64,000 nucleotides of DNA from contig NZ_CP044425.1 of assembly GCF_008824185.1 (NCBI RefSeq), positions 248,001 to 312,000 on the forward strand, in the 5' to 3' direction. The position numbers were made by a program, and so were the translations under genes. The notes under the pieces are model-generated. The model ran no database searches. It was given only the letters and a program-made list of their open reading frames with translations, and was not told the origin of the DNA. Below, piece after piece: positions 17,577 through 26,588 of the stretch; the stretch's first letter is position 1; the number at the start of each line of letters is the position of its first letter. This DNA comes from Paracoccus pantotrophus. Lineage in GTDB: Bacteria; Pseudomonadota; Alphaproteobacteria; Rhodobacterales; Rhodobacteraceae.

Positions 17577-18761
17577 TCAGGCCGCCAGCATGCCATGCGG
17601 ATCGAGGACGAATTTCTTCGCCGCGCCCTGGTCGAAGCTTTCATAGCCCTGCACCGCCTGATCCAGCGGGATGACCGTGGCATTGACGATATCGGCGATG
17701 GGCAAACGGTCGTGCAGGATGGCCTGCATCAGCTGGCGGTTGTATTTCAGCACCGGGGTCTGGCCGGTATGGAAGCTCTGCGCCTTGGCCCAGCCCAGGC
17801 CGAAGCGCATCGACAGGCTGCCATGCCTGGCGGCGTCATCGACCGCGCCCGGATCCTCGGTCACGTATAGCCCGGGAATGCCGATCTGGCCGGCAGCGCG
17901 GGTGATCTGCATCATCTGGTTCAGCACGATGGCCGGCTGCTCGCCGCCGGAATGGCCGCGCGCCTCGAAACCCACGGCGTCGATGGCCGAATCGACCTCG
18001 GGCGTGCCGGTGATCTCGGCGATCATGTCGCCCAGCCGGTCGGATTTCGACAGGTCCACCGGCTCGAAGCCGACCTTGCGGGCGTGCTCCAGCCGCTCCT
18101 TGTTGAAGTCGCCGATCATCACCACCGCGGCGCCGAGGATGCGGGCCGAGGCCGCCGCGGCAAGACCCACGGGACCGGCGCCCGCGACATAGACCACCGA
18201 GCCGACGCCCACGCCCGCCTTCCAGGCGCCGTGAAAGCCGGTGGGCAGGATGTCGGACAGCATGGTCAGGTCGCGGATCTTCGCCATGGCCCGGTCGCGG
18301 TCGGGGAATTTCAGCAGGTTGAAATCGGCATAGGGCACCATGACATAGCGCGCCTGCCCGCCGATCCAGCCGCCCATGTCCACATAGCCATAGGCACCGC
18401 CGGCGCGTGCCGGATTCACCGTCAGGCAGACCCCGGTATCGCCCTCGCGGCAGCAGCGGCAGCGGCCGCAGGCGACGTTGAAGGGCACCGAGACGATGTC
18501 GCCGATCTCCAGCATCTCGACATCGGCACCCTTCTCGATCACCTCGCCGGTGATCTCATGGCCCAGGATCAGGCCGGGCTCGGCGGTGGTGCGGCCGCGC
18601 ACCATGTGCTGGTCCGAGCCGCAGATATTGGTCGAGACGACCTTCAGGATCACGCCATGCGCGATCTTGCGCTCGTCCGGCGCCTGAAGCTTCGGGTCGG
18701 CGATGTCCTGCACCTCGACCTTGCCGGGGCCGATATAGACCACGCCTCTGTTGCTGCTCAT
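17577..18761 (-). CDS. fdhA: Glutathione-independent formaldehyde dehydrogenase (zinc, NAD)
   Basis: Zinc-containing medium-chain dehydrogenase that oxidises formaldehyde to formate with NAD and no added thiol, as in the Pseudomonas putida enzyme, which this 394-residue protein closely resembles. Visible features: STNICGSDQHMVRGRTT (catalytic-zinc Cys), LGHEITGEV (His), the structural-zinc cluster CGRCRCCREGDTGVC near residue 95, and the NAD motif VAGAGPVGLAAAASA near residue 177. The start ATG has GAAGGAGGA upstream. It is the last gene of the operon Rieske oxygenase, reductase, hpbD, fdhA, where it would remove formaldehyde released by betaine N-demethylation. Confidence 0.95.
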   Translation of the reverse strand: MSSNRGVVYIGPGKVEVQDIADPKLQAPDERKIAHGVILKVVSTNICGSDQHMVRGRTTAEPGLILGHEITGEVIEKGADVEMLEIGDIVSVPFNVACGRCRCCREGDTGVCLTVNPARAGGAYGYVDMGGWIGGQARYVMVPYADFNLLKFPDRDRAMAKIRDLTMLSDILPTGFHGAWKAGVGVGSVVYVAGAGPVGLAAAASARILGAAVVMIGDFNKERLEHARKVGFEPVDLSKSDRLGDMIAEITGTPEVDSAIDAVGFEARGHSGGEQPAIVLNQMMQITRAAGQIGIPGLYVTEDPGAVDDAARHGSLSMRFGLGWAKAQSFHTGQTPVLKYNRQLMQAILHDRLPIADIVNATVIPLDQAVQGYESFDQGAAKKFVLDPHGMLAA

Positions 18762-18792
18762 CGGACTTGCTCCTCCTTCAAGTGAAACCGCT

Positions 18793-19902
18793 TCAGGAAA
18801 ACGACGCAACCGGCGGGCTGAACAGGCTTTCTTCGGGAATGACGCCGAGGCCCGGACCCTTGGGCAGGCCGATATGGCCGCCCGTGATGCGGATGCCGTT
18901 CTCCTCGTCATAGGGTTGCGCGATATAGGGCTGGGCGACCCAGACGCCCTCGTTCAGCCGCGGCTGGACGGTGGCGCCGATATGGGTGCAGGCGGCGGCG
19001 ATGATGTCGCCGCCCCAGGCGTCGTCGCAGCTATGGGGCAGGGCGCGGGCCTCGCAGATGTCGCGGAACGCCGCCATGGGGTGCAAGCCGCCGATTCGGG
19101 TCAGCTTCATGCCGAACCCCTCGCAGAGCCCCTGGCCGGCGGCGCGGATCACGGTGGACAGATCCTCGCCGCTTTCGTCCAGGTAGATGCCGTGCCGGAC
19201 GCGGCCGCGGATGGCGGCGATCTCCTCCAGCGTGTTGCAGGGCTGTTCCAGCACGAAGGGGATCTCGGGGCATTCGCGGCTTAGTCGCAGCGCGTCGCGG
19301 GCCGGCAGGCTGCGGTTGCCGTCCACCGCCAGCCGCGTGCCGGTGCCGCGGATGCGCTCCCAGACCTTGCGGACGGTCTCGATGTCGATCTCTACCGGCC
19401 GGCCGCCGATCTTGATCTGCAGGCGCGGGAAGCCCTCGGCGACCTTTTCGGCGGCGATGCGGGCAATCTCGTCCGGCTGGCCGATGCCGGTGGCGTAATA
19501 GGAGGGCACGCGCTCGGCCGCGACGCCGCCCAAGAGGTCCGCCACCCGCACCCCGTAATGCTTGCCCATCAGGTCATGGGCGGCGATGTCGATGGCCGCC
19601 TTGGCGTAATTGTGCCCGCAAAGCAGCCCGTCCATCCGGCGGCGCAGGACCAGCGGCTGCAACGGGTCCGCGCCGATCAGGCCCGGCGCCATCTCGGCCA
19701 GCGCCGCGCGGGCGCCAAGCGCATGGCTGGGCGCATAGGTCGGGCCGACCGGGCAGGTTTCGCCCCAGCCCGCCAAGCCGCTGTCGGCGACGATCTTGAC
19801 CAGCGTGGTCTGCAAGGACCAGACCGTCGAGCTGGCGATGGCATAGGGCCCGTCCTCGACCGGCAGCTCATGGGCATAGACGTGTATTTCGGCAATCTTC
19901 AT
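18793..19902 (-). CDS. hpbD: 4-hydroxyproline betaine 2-epimerase (enolase superfamily)
   Basis: The 369-residue protein closely resembles HpbD of Pelagibaca bermudensis, the enolase-superfamily enzyme that inverts C2 of trans-4-hydroxy-L-proline betaine (and proline betaine) as the first catabolic step. Metal ligands are Asp194 (VDGN), Glu219 (VLEQP) and Asp242 (LDES). The two acid/base lysines are Lys164 (LQIKIGG) and Lys266 (GMKLTRIGG), as expected for a two-base epimerase. The N-terminal capping domain and length are normal. It lies between the Rieske reductase (63-base gap) and fdhA (31-base gap). The assignment is from family resemblance recalled, not a search. Confidence 0.93.
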   Translation of the reverse strand: MKIAEIHVYAHELPVEDGPYAIASSTVWSLQTTLVKIVADSGLAGWGETCPVGPTYAPSHALGARAALAEMAPGLIGADPLQPLVLRRRMDGLLCGHNYAKAAIDIAAHDLMGKHYGVRVADLLGGVAAERVPSYYATGIGQPDEIARIAAEKVAEGFPRLQIKIGGRPVEIDIETVRKVWERIRGTGTRLAVDGNRSLPARDALRLSRECPEIPFVLEQPCNTLEEIAAIRGRVRHGIYLDESGEDLSTVIRAAGQGLCEGFGMKLTRIGGLHPMAAFRDICEARALPHSCDDAWGGDIIAAACTHIGATVQPRLNEGVWVAQPYIAQPYDEENGIRITGGHIGLPKGPGLGVIPEESLFSPPVASFS

Positions 19903-19965
19903 GGCCTGTCCCTGTCATATTGCTTGAGCGATGCGTTTCCGGGGACCGGCGGCCCCCTGAAAGCG

Positions 19966-21033
19966 TCACAGGTCGATGGTGACATCGCCGATGGGCCGCG
20001 AGCAGCAGGCCAGGATATAGCCCGCCTCGACATCCTCGTCGGTGATGCCGCCATTGTGGACCATGTGGACCTGGCCCGAGAGCTTGAGCACCTGGCAGGT
20101 GCCGCAGATGCCCATGCCGCAGCCCGAGGGGATGGGGATGCCCGCCGCCCGCGCCGTGGCCAGGATGGTCTCGGTCTCGGCCGCCCGCGCGGTCTTGCCC
20201 GAGGCGGAAAAGCGGACCTCGGCCAGCGCATCCTCCTGCGGCACCACGTCCTCGGGCACCGTCTCGGCCTCGGCCGGCGGGCCGCCGAAGCTTTCCTGGT
20301 GATAGCGGGCCATGTCGTAGCCCAGCCCGTGCAGGATATCGCGCACCGCCTGCATGAAGGGCTCGGGGCCGCAGCAATAGACGTCGCGCTCCAGGTAGTC
20401 TGGCGCGATCAGGCCCAGCATCAGCTGGTTGAACATGCCGCGATAGCCAGTCCAGGGCCGATAGGGGTCGGGTTCCTCGACGATCCATTTCAGGTCGATG
20501 CCGGCGACGCGCGTCGCCATGTATTCCAGCCCCTCGCGGAAGATGATCTCGGAGGGGCGGCGGGCGCAGTTGACGAAGACGATGTCGGGGTCGCGCCCGG
20601 AATCGTAAAGGAAGGTGGTCATCGACATCATCGGCGTGATGCCCGAGCCGGCCGAGATGAACAGGTATTTCTCGGCCGGATCCTGCATCATCGAGAACTT
20701 GCCCGCCGGTCCCCTGGCCTTGATCCGCATGCCGGGCCGCAGGTGGTCGAACATCCAGCGCGTGCCGATGGACGCCTTCTGCGCCTTGACCGTCACCGTC
20801 AGCGAGGTCGGCCGCGAGGGCGAGGACGAGATCGTGTAGGTGCGATGCAGCGGCCCCCTGGGCAGGGGCAGCTCCAGGGTCAGGAACTGCCCCGGCTCGA
20901 AGCTGAACAGCGCGCCGGATGGGCTGCGAAAGCAGAAGGTCATCACATCCGGCGCCTCGCGCAGGAACGATACGCATTCCAGCTCTTCGGCGTCGGTCCA
21001 GAAGGCCAGCGTCGGTTTCGTCGGCGCGTTCAT
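19966..21033 (-). CDS. Reductase component of Rieske betaine demethylase (FAD/NAD/2Fe-2S)
   Basis: Electron-transfer partner of the adjacent Rieske oxygenase. Domains run in the order FAD-binding (about residues 15-115, RTYTISSSPSR near 65), NAD-binding (about 120-230, ISAGSGITPMMSM near 126, CCGPEPFMQAV near 223) and a C-terminal plant-type 2Fe-2S ferredoxin (CGMGICGTC near 310, with a last Cys in ILACCSR). This GbcB/HpbC-like layout passes electrons from NAD(P)H to the Rieske centre. The oxygenase stop is at 21036. I place the start at ATG 21033; a GTG at 21039 overlapping the upstream stop is an alternative that would couple translation. Confidence 0.93.
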   Translation of the reverse strand: MNAPTKPTLAFWTDAEELECVSFLREAPDVMTFCFRSPSGALFSFEPGQFLTLELPLPRGPLHRTYTISSSPSRPTSLTVTVKAQKASIGTRWMFDHLRPGMRIKARGPAGKFSMMQDPAEKYLFISAGSGITPMMSMTTFLYDSGRDPDIVFVNCARRPSEIIFREGLEYMATRVAGIDLKWIVEEPDPYRPWTGYRGMFNQLMLGLIAPDYLERDVYCCGPEPFMQAVRDILHGLGYDMARYHQESFGGPPAEAETVPEDVVPQEDALAEVRFSASGKTARAAETETILATARAAGIPIPSGCGMGICGTCQVLKLSGQVHMVHNGGITDEDVEAGYILACCSRPIGDVTIDL

Positions 21034-21035
21034 GG

Positions 21036-22274
21036 TCACTCGGCCGCCATGCGGCTGGGGGCGAGGCTACGTTCCATCCATGCGGCATACCAGTCGATGA
21101 ACTGGATCACGCCGCTTTCCCAGTCGGGCGAATAGGGGCCGGGAACATAGGCAGGCGAGAAGATACCTTCCTGGTTGGTCTCGACGATCTCGCGATCCTC
21201 GTCATTGGTGGCGATCCAGACCTCGGTCAAGCGCTTGAGGTCGTAATCCACGCCCTCGACCGCGTCCTTGTGCACCAGCCAGGTCGTCGTCACCTCGGTC
21301 TCGGTCGGGCTGATCGGGGTGACGCGGAAGGTCAGCGAATGGTCGGGCAGGAAGTGGTTCCAGGTCGAGGGATAGTGGAACACCAGCAGCGAGCCGGCGT
21401 CAGACTTGGCCACGCGACCCAGCTGCCGCGCCACCGCCGCCTTGCCGTCCATCGTGTAGCTGACGGCGGTTTCCTGCAGCGGCATCCGCGCCAGCCGGAA
21501 CTGGCCGTCGCCGCCCAGCAGGAACTGCGCCGGGGCGCCCACCGAGGCGCAGGCGTCGAAATGCGCCTGCAACCGGGCCGAGATCGAGCCGTCGGCCGAC
21601 ACGCCCGCCACCTCGGGGTCCAGCGGGAAGGACCGGCACAGCGCCGGGTGGTTGCCGCTGCAATGATAGCATTCGCGGTTGTTTTCCCAGACGAGCTTCC
21701 AGTTGCCCTTCTCGATGATCGAGGAGCTGTAGGCGACCTTGGCGTCCTGAAGGTCATGGACTGCCAGATAAGGCTCGGCCTGGCGGGCGAAATCCTCGAA
21801 ATCCGGGGGGTTGTCCGACAGGCAGATATAGATCAGCCCCTTGAGGTTGCGCAGCGCCACCCCGCGCAGCCCGTGCTGCGTCGGGTCGAAGTCGGGCCCC
21901 ATGCTGTTGGCCCAGATCAGCTTGCCGTCCAGGTCATAGGTCCATTGGTGATAGGGACAGACCAGCTTGGCCACCTGGCCCTCGCGCGCCTTGCAGACGA
22001 TCGAGCCGCGATGCCGGCAGGAGTTGTGGAAGGCGCGGATTTCCCCGTCGCGGCCCTTGACGATGACGATGTTGTAGGCGCCGATCCGCAGCGTCGCGTA
22101 GCTGCCGGGCTTGACCAGCTGGCAGGCCGGGATGGCATAGAGCCATTCGCGGTAGAAGATATGCTCCAGATCCTGCTGATAGATCTCGGGCGAGGTATAG
22201 AAGGGCTGTTCCAGCGCGTGTCCGGGCACACGGCGGGCAAGCAGGTCATGCAGATTCGTGTTGGTGGCGGACAT
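21036..22274 (-). CDS. Rieske oxygenase alpha subunit, betaine N-demethylase (GbcA/HpbB-like)
   Basis: Oxygenase that removes an N-methyl group from a quaternary ammonium compound by hydroxylation, releasing formaldehyde. The 412-residue protein has an N-terminal Rieske domain, with CRHRGS near residue 86 and CPYHQWTYD near residue 106 supplying the Cys-X-His and Cys-X2-His cluster ligands. A catalytic domain follows, with the mononuclear-iron region NRECYHCSGNHP near residue 203. It resembles glycine betaine and carnitine oxygenases; with hpbD, its reductase and fdhA in one operon, proline or hydroxyproline betaine is the likely substrate. ATG 22274 is the natural start, since an upstream in-frame extension has no family resemblance. 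It is divergent from a LysR gene. Confidence 0.93.
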   Translation of the reverse strand: MSATNTNLHDLLARRVPGHALEQPFYTSPEIYQQDLEHIFYREWLYAIPACQLVKPGSYATLRIGAYNIVIVKGRDGEIRAFHNSCRHRGSIVCKAREGQVAKLVCPYHQWTYDLDGKLIWANSMGPDFDPTQHGLRGVALRNLKGLIYICLSDNPPDFEDFARQAEPYLAVHDLQDAKVAYSSSIIEKGNWKLVWENNRECYHCSGNHPALCRSFPLDPEVAGVSADGSISARLQAHFDACASVGAPAQFLLGGDGQFRLARMPLQETAVSYTMDGKAAVARQLGRVAKSDAGSLLVFHYPSTWNHFLPDHSLTFRVTPISPTETEVTTTWLVHKDAVEGVDYDLKRLTEVWIATNDEDREIVETNQEGIFSPAYVPGPYSPDWESGVIQFIDWYAAWMERSLAPSRMAAE

Positions 22275-22363
22275 GTTCGGCTTCCATGGGATGAGGGTGA
22301 ATCCTGCCTGCGACAATCGGCTGCATGCGGCATCTTGACAACGGCATAAAAATTCACCTTGGC

Positions 22364-22376
22364 TTAGCTGATCTAA
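22364..22376. promoter_or_regulatory. Inverted repeat between the Rieske operon and its divergent LysR gene
   Basis: TTAG-CTGAT-CTAA forms a small palindrome with the T-N11-A spacing typical of LysR-type recognition sites. It lies 27 bases before the LysR start and 90 bases before the divergent Rieske oxygenase, the usual place for autoregulation and activation of a divergent target. Function is inferred from position and pattern. Confidence 0.5.
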
Positions 22377-22402
22377 CCTGAAAGCCACCGGGAGCGAGTT
22401 GG

Positions 22403-23278
22403 TTGCGCAGACCCTACGACCTTGCCTCGATCACCGCCCTGATGTGTTTCGAGGCCGCGGCCCGCAAGATGAGCTTCAAGGAAGCCGCAAGGGAGACTAA
22501 CGTCACCCCCGCCGCGATCAGCCACCAGATCAAGGCGCTGGAGCAGGATCTGGGCTGTGCGCTGTTCATCCGCCGGCATCGCGGGGTGGAACTGACCGAG
22601 AAGGGCGCCTTCCTGCTGGTCGCCCTGCAGCGCGGCTTCGAGACCATCTCGGATTGCGTCACGCAGTTGCGCGCAAGCCCCGAGGCGGTCGATGTCACCA
22701 TCCGCGCCACGACCGCGGTCAGCGCGCTGTGGCTGACCCCCAAGATCGGCGCGTTCTGGAAGGATCATCCGGGCATCACCGTTTCGCAGATCATCAGTGA
22801 CGTGCCGGGCTCGGGCGGCCGGCACGACCTGAGCATCCGCTATGCCATTCCCCAGGACACCGGCGAGGAATGGCGGCCACTGTTCCATGACCGGATCCTT
22901 GCCCTGGGAACCGAGCGCTTTCGCCAAGAACACGGCATTCGCAGCGCCGCCGACCTGATGTCTGCCCCGCTGATCCACATGCGCAGCGAGGAGAACGACT
23001 GGACCGGCTGGACGGAATGGTTCGCCGCCCTGGGCCTTTCCGTGCCAAGGGGGCGCAGCCTGCATGTGAACAACCACATGATCGCCCTGCAGGCGGCCGA
23101 GGACGATGTCGGCGCGGTGCTGGGCTGGGACGGGCTGCTTGGAAACCTGCTGGAACAGGGCCGGCTGGTCCAGCTGGTGCCGGAAAGCATCCCTTCTCCG
23201 GCCGGCTTCTACCTGACGATCCACCCCCGCGCCTCGGCGAAAGCCCGGCTGTTCGCGGATTGGCTGGCCGAGGGCTGA
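22403..23278 (+). CDS. LysR family transcriptional regulator (GcvA-like)
   Basis: Regulator of 291 residues with an N-terminal winged helix-turn-helix (about residues 8-65, ETNVTPAAISHQIKALEQDL) and a two-lobed effector-binding domain (about 90-290). The likely start is TTG 22403, behind GGGAGCGAG; the first in-frame ATG (22442 region) would cut into the helix-turn-helix. It is divergent from the Rieske/hpbD/fdhA operon, so it is the best candidate for its regulator. Another LysR at 34241 has a similar N terminus and also a TTG start. It ends 6 bases before the convergent FAD oxidoreductase gene. Confidence 0.92.
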   Translation: MRRPYDLASITALMCFEAAARKMSFKEAARETNVTPAAISHQIKALEQDLGCALFIRRHRGVELTEKGAFLLVALQRGFETISDCVTQLRASPEAVDVTIRATTAVSALWLTPKIGAFWKDHPGITVSQIISDVPGSGGRHDLSIRYAIPQDTGEEWRPLFHDRILALGTERFRQEHGIRSAADLMSAPLIHMRSEENDWTGWTEWFAALGLSVPRGRSLHVNNHMIALQAAEDDVGAVLGWDGLLGNLLEQGRLVQLVPESIPSPAGFYLTIHPRASAKARLFADWLAEG

Positions 23279-23284
23279 ATCGCG

Positions 23285-24763
23285 TCAGAGCTGGCGATAG
23301 ACCCGTGCCGTATCTTCCTCGAAATGGCGCAACTCGTCCTGCCGGCGGGCCTCGGACCAGCCGAGGCTGGCAGCGGCGATGCGCGACAGCGCCTCGGCCC
23401 GGCCCCGGCCCAGGTCGGGCTCCAGCCCGTCCGGCAGGCGGCGGCGGATCAGGTCGGCAAGGCGCACGACATGTTCGCAGGCCGCCATCTGGCCGATGCC
23501 TTGGTCCTTGGTTTCGGGCGCCGGAATGACGCCGGCGGGCTCCGGTCCCCGCCTTCCCAGGCGTCTTTCGACGCTGCGCGCCACCTTCCGCGCTGCATGG
23601 CGATGCAGCATGATGGTCGAGCCGGTGACCGCCAGCAGGCCGGGCATCGCGGGATCCTCGGCCACCTCGACCGGCAGGCTGGTCACCCGGCCGTCGCGGG
23701 TCGAGGTCGGCCGCACCCCGCACCAGCAATGCAGCACATCCGCGCGCGTCAGTTGCAGGTCGGGGAACAGGTGGTTGGCCTCGGCCAGGATATAGTCGAT
23801 CTCGGCGTCCTCGACGCGGATGTCGTCGGGATCGGCGGTGACCTCGGTCTCGGTCGGGCCGATGAAGTGAAAATCGCGCCAGGGAAAGACGTAATAGGGC
23901 TCGCCCTTGCGGGAAAAGGCTTCCAGGCCCTGGCCGCGGAATGCCTCGGGCAGGCGCAGCATGACATTGACGCCCTTGACGCCGATCACCCGCCGCTTGC
24001 CCGAGCCGCCGCCCGGCACCCGGTCGATCCAGGGACCGGCGGCGTTCACCACGATGCGGGCGCGGATCTGCGCCCGGCCCTGCATATCGGGGGCGCGCTC
24101 GTCCAGCGTGACCAGCCAAGCCTCGCCCTCGCGCGCGATGGCCGTCACCTCGGCATAGGTGCGGAGAGTGGCGCCGCGCCGCTCGGCATCCAGCGCGGTA
24201 TCGACGCAGATGCGCTCGGGCCAGGCATACATGTATTCCTCGAACACGCCCACGCCGCGCAGCGGGCCACCCAGGGCCGCGGCCATGGCGCTTTCGCCGG
24301 CGGCTTTCGCAGGCGGGAGGCGGCGATAGGACAAGGGCACCTGCCATCCGTCCAGCGCCTCGACCAGCCGAAAGCCCAGATCGACCAGCCATGGCGGATA
24401 GCGATCGCCCTGGCGGAACGGATAATGGAAGCGGTGCTTGGTCAGGTGCCCGGGCATGTCGCGCACCAGTTCGGCCCGGCAGCGCATCACGTCGCGGGTG
24501 TAGAGCAGCCGCCGGATCATGTCGGCGGGCCGAAAGGGCATCTGCCACAGCGGATAGCGCGCGGCGAGATAGCCGAGCCCGGAATAGAGCATGCGGCTGG
24601 AGCGCGACGAGGTGCCGGCGCCGATATCGCCGCGGTCGACCAGCAGCGTGCGAAAGCCGCGCCCCGCCAGTTGCCGGGCGCTGGCGCAGCCGACCGCGCC
24701 GGCGCCGATGACGATCACGTCGTATTCGGTCTGGTCGAGGCTGGTAAGGGCAGGGCGGGTCAC
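23285..24763 (-). CDS. FAD-dependent oxidoreductase related to glycerol-3-phosphate dehydrogenase
   Basis: Flavoprotein of the DAO/GlpD superfamily, 492 residues. It has an N-terminal FAD-binding Rossmann motif (DVIVIGAGAVGCASARQLA near residue 15), a second dinucleotide contact (VVNAAGPWID near residue 235) and a C-terminal WCGVRPTSTRDGRV segment near residue 340 typical of GlpD-like proteins. It is the last gene of the five-gene operon proX-proW-proV-proC-like-dao and overlaps the upstream gene by 4 bases. Oxidation of an imino acid or N-methyl amine made from the imported betaine is more plausible here than glycerol phosphate metabolism, but the substrate cannot be read from sequence. Confidence 0.85.
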   Translation of the reverse strand: MTRPALTSLDQTEYDVIVIGAGAVGCASARQLAGRGFRTLLVDRGDIGAGTSSRSSRMLYSGLGYLAARYPLWQMPFRPADMIRRLLYTRDVMRCRAELVRDMPGHLTKHRFHYPFRQGDRYPPWLVDLGFRLVEALDGWQVPLSYRRLPPAKAAGESAMAAALGGPLRGVGVFEEYMYAWPERICVDTALDAERRGATLRTYAEVTAIAREGEAWLVTLDERAPDMQGRAQIRARIVVNAAGPWIDRVPGGGSGKRRVIGVKGVNVMLRLPEAFRGQGLEAFSRKGEPYYVFPWRDFHFIGPTETEVTADPDDIRVEDAEIDYILAEANHLFPDLQLTRADVLHCWCGVRPTSTRDGRVTSLPVEVAEDPAMPGLLAVTGSTIMLHRHAARKVARSVERRLGRRGPEPAGVIPAPETKDQGIGQMAACEHVVRLADLIRRRLPDGLEPDLGRGRAEALSRIAAASLGWSEARRQDELRHFEEDTARVYRQL

Positions 24764-25548
24764 GCCGGACCCTCCGCCATGCGCCGCGCCTTCTCGGTCG
24801 CCGCCTCCAGCGCCGCGACGACGGCGCGGCTGAAGCCTGCCGCCTCGGCGGCCTCGAGGCCGGCGGCGGTGGTGCCGCGATAGTCGCGATAGGCGGCGAC
24901 CAGGGCAGGGGCCTCGGTGATCCGCCTCTCCAGCAGCCGCGCGCCGCCGACCACCGCCGCCTCGGCCGCGCGCCAGGCGATGGCGTCCGCGACGCCCTGC
25001 GCCCGCATGAACCCGGCCATCGCCACCGCCATCAGCGCCGGATAGGCGGCGCCCGAGCCGGGCAGGGCGGTCATCAGGTCGATTTCGGCCTCGCTCGACA
25101 ACTCGTCTGTGGTGCCGATGGCCGAGAGCAGGTGCCGCACAGTGTCACGGTCGGTATCCGTCACCCCTTCGGCGGACCAGAAGGGCGAATAGGAGGCGCC
25201 GATCTCGGCGGCGGCATTCGGCATGACCCGCACGATCCGGCCGCCGCAGCGGGCCAGTTCGCGGGCATTCACCCCGGCCATGAGGGACAGGATCAGCCGC
25301 CCCTCGGCCCGCAGCGCCAGCTCCGGCCAGTCCTCGGGCCGCACCGAGACCACGATCACGTCGCTCTGCGCCACGAGATCCGCCACGTCCCGCGCCCAGA
25401 CCACATCGGCATGGCCGTGATAATCGGGGCGTGGCCCGCTGCGGTTCAAGAGCGCCAGATCGCCCGGCTGGACGATGCCGCGCGACAAAAGCCCCGCGCC
25501 AAGCGCCGAGCCCAGCCAGCCGGTGGCGCCGATGATACCGATCCTCAT
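24760..25548 (-). CDS. Pyrroline-5-carboxylate reductase family protein (ProC-like)
   Basis: NAD(P)-binding protein of 262 residues with the N-terminal GIIGATGWLGSALGAGLL motif and a C-terminal helical domain containing the family's LPGSGAAYPALM segment (usually GSGPAY) near residue 163. ProC reduces delta1-pyrroline-5-carboxylate to proline. Here GATGWLG replaces the common GxGxMG pattern and the gene lies in a betaine-import operon, so it may be a specialised paralogue acting on a hydroxylated or N-methylated pyrroline. It overlaps both neighbours by 4 bases (ATGA-type), showing tight translational coupling. Confidence 0.85.
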   Translation of the reverse strand: MRIGIIGATGWLGSALGAGLLSRGIVQPGDLALLNRSGPRPDYHGHADVVWARDVADLVAQSDVIVVSVRPEDWPELALRAEGRLILSLMAGVNARELARCGGRIVRVMPNAAAEIGASYSPFWSAEGVTDTDRDTVRHLLSAIGTTDELSSEAEIDLMTALPGSGAAYPALMAVAMAGFMRAQGVADAIAWRAAEAAVVGGARLLERRITEAPALVAAYRDYRGTTAAGLEAAEAAGFSRAVVAALEAATEKARRMAEGPA

Positions 25549-26588
25549 GCGCCTGCCCCCGCACTTCCGGTATATGCGTTGATGGCTTCCTGGAAGGGTA
25601 TGATGCCGATGGTGCTTCCGTCGGCGGTCTGGACGCGCAGGGCCTGCAGGCGGCTTGCGGCCATGTGCTGGAGGGCCTCGGCGATGCTGGCCTCGGGGGC
25701 GATGGCGGCCTCGGGCAGGGCGTCGAAACCGTGCTGGGCCAGCATCACCGCGCCGACCTTCAGCACCTTGCCGCGGTCGACATGCTGGACGAAATTGGCC
25801 ACGTAATCGTCGGCCGGGCGCAGCACGATGTCCTGCGCCGTGCCCTGCTGGATCACCGAGCCGTCGCGCAAAAGCGCGATGCGGTCGCCGATGCGCAAGG
25901 CCTCGTCGAGGTCGTGGGTGATGAAGACGATGGTCTTCTTCACCTCCTGCTGCAAATCCAGCAGCACCGTCTGCATGTCATAGCGGATCAGCGGGTCCAG
26001 CGCCGAATAGGCCTCGTCCATCAAGAGGATCGGCGCGTCATTGGCCAGGGCGCGGGCCAGGCCCACGCGCTGCTGCATGCCGCCCGAAAGCTGGCTCGGG
26101 TAGCTCTTCTCGAAGCCGGCAAGGCCCACCCGCTCGATCCAGCGCATGGCGGTGCGATAGCGCTCGGCCTCCGCCATGCCCTGCACCTCCAGCCCGTAGG
26201 CGGCATTGTCCAGCACCGTGCGATGCGGCAGCAGGCCGAATTTCTGGAACACCATCGCGGTCTTGTGGCGGCGGAAGGCGCGCAGCTCGTCGCGGGACAT
26301 CCCGACGACGTTGCGGCCCTCGATCACGATCTCGCCGGCGGTGGGCTCGATCAGCCGGTTGATGTGGCGGATCAGCGTCGACTTGCCGGAACCCGACAGG
26401 CCCATGATCACCTGGATGCTGCCCGGCGCGATGGAGATGTTGATGTCGCTGAGCCCCAGCACATGGCCGTGGCGGGCCTGCAGCTCGGCCTTGGTCATGC
26501 CGGCGCGCACCGCCGCGACATGGGCCTGGGGGTCCGCGCCGAAGATCTTGTAGAGGTTCTTGATCTCGATGCCGATGGGATCAGTCAT
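25545..26588 (-). CDS. Glycine betaine/proline-type ABC transporter ATP-binding protein (ProV/OpuAA)
   Basis: ATPase of a quaternary amine uptake system, 347 residues. Walker A GLSGSGKST is near residue 65, the signature LSGGMQQRVGLARALA near 160, Walker B ILLMDEAYSALDP near 180 and the switch His in FITHDLDEA near 213. The C terminus carries a CBS-like region (about 265-345) often used for ionic-strength or nucleotide regulation. The N-terminal NLYKIFG and AHVAAVRAGM stretches are diagnostic of this subfamily. The start at 26588 overlaps the permease end; a GTG/ATG a few codons upstream is possible. Confidence 0.95.
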   Translation of the reverse strand: MTDPIGIEIKNLYKIFGADPQAHVAAVRAGMTKAELQARHGHVLGLSDINISIAPGSIQVIMGLSGSGKSTLIRHINRLIEPTAGEIVIEGRNVVGMSRDELRAFRRHKTAMVFQKFGLLPHRTVLDNAAYGLEVQGMAEAERYRTAMRWIERVGLAGFEKSYPSQLSGGMQQRVGLARALANDAPILLMDEAYSALDPLIRYDMQTVLLDLQQEVKKTIVFITHDLDEALRIGDRIALLRDGSVIQQGTAQDIVLRPADDYVANFVQHVDRGKVLKVGAVMLAQHGFDALPEAAIAPEASIAEALQHMAASRLQALRVQTADGSTIGIIPFQEAINAYTGSAGAGA

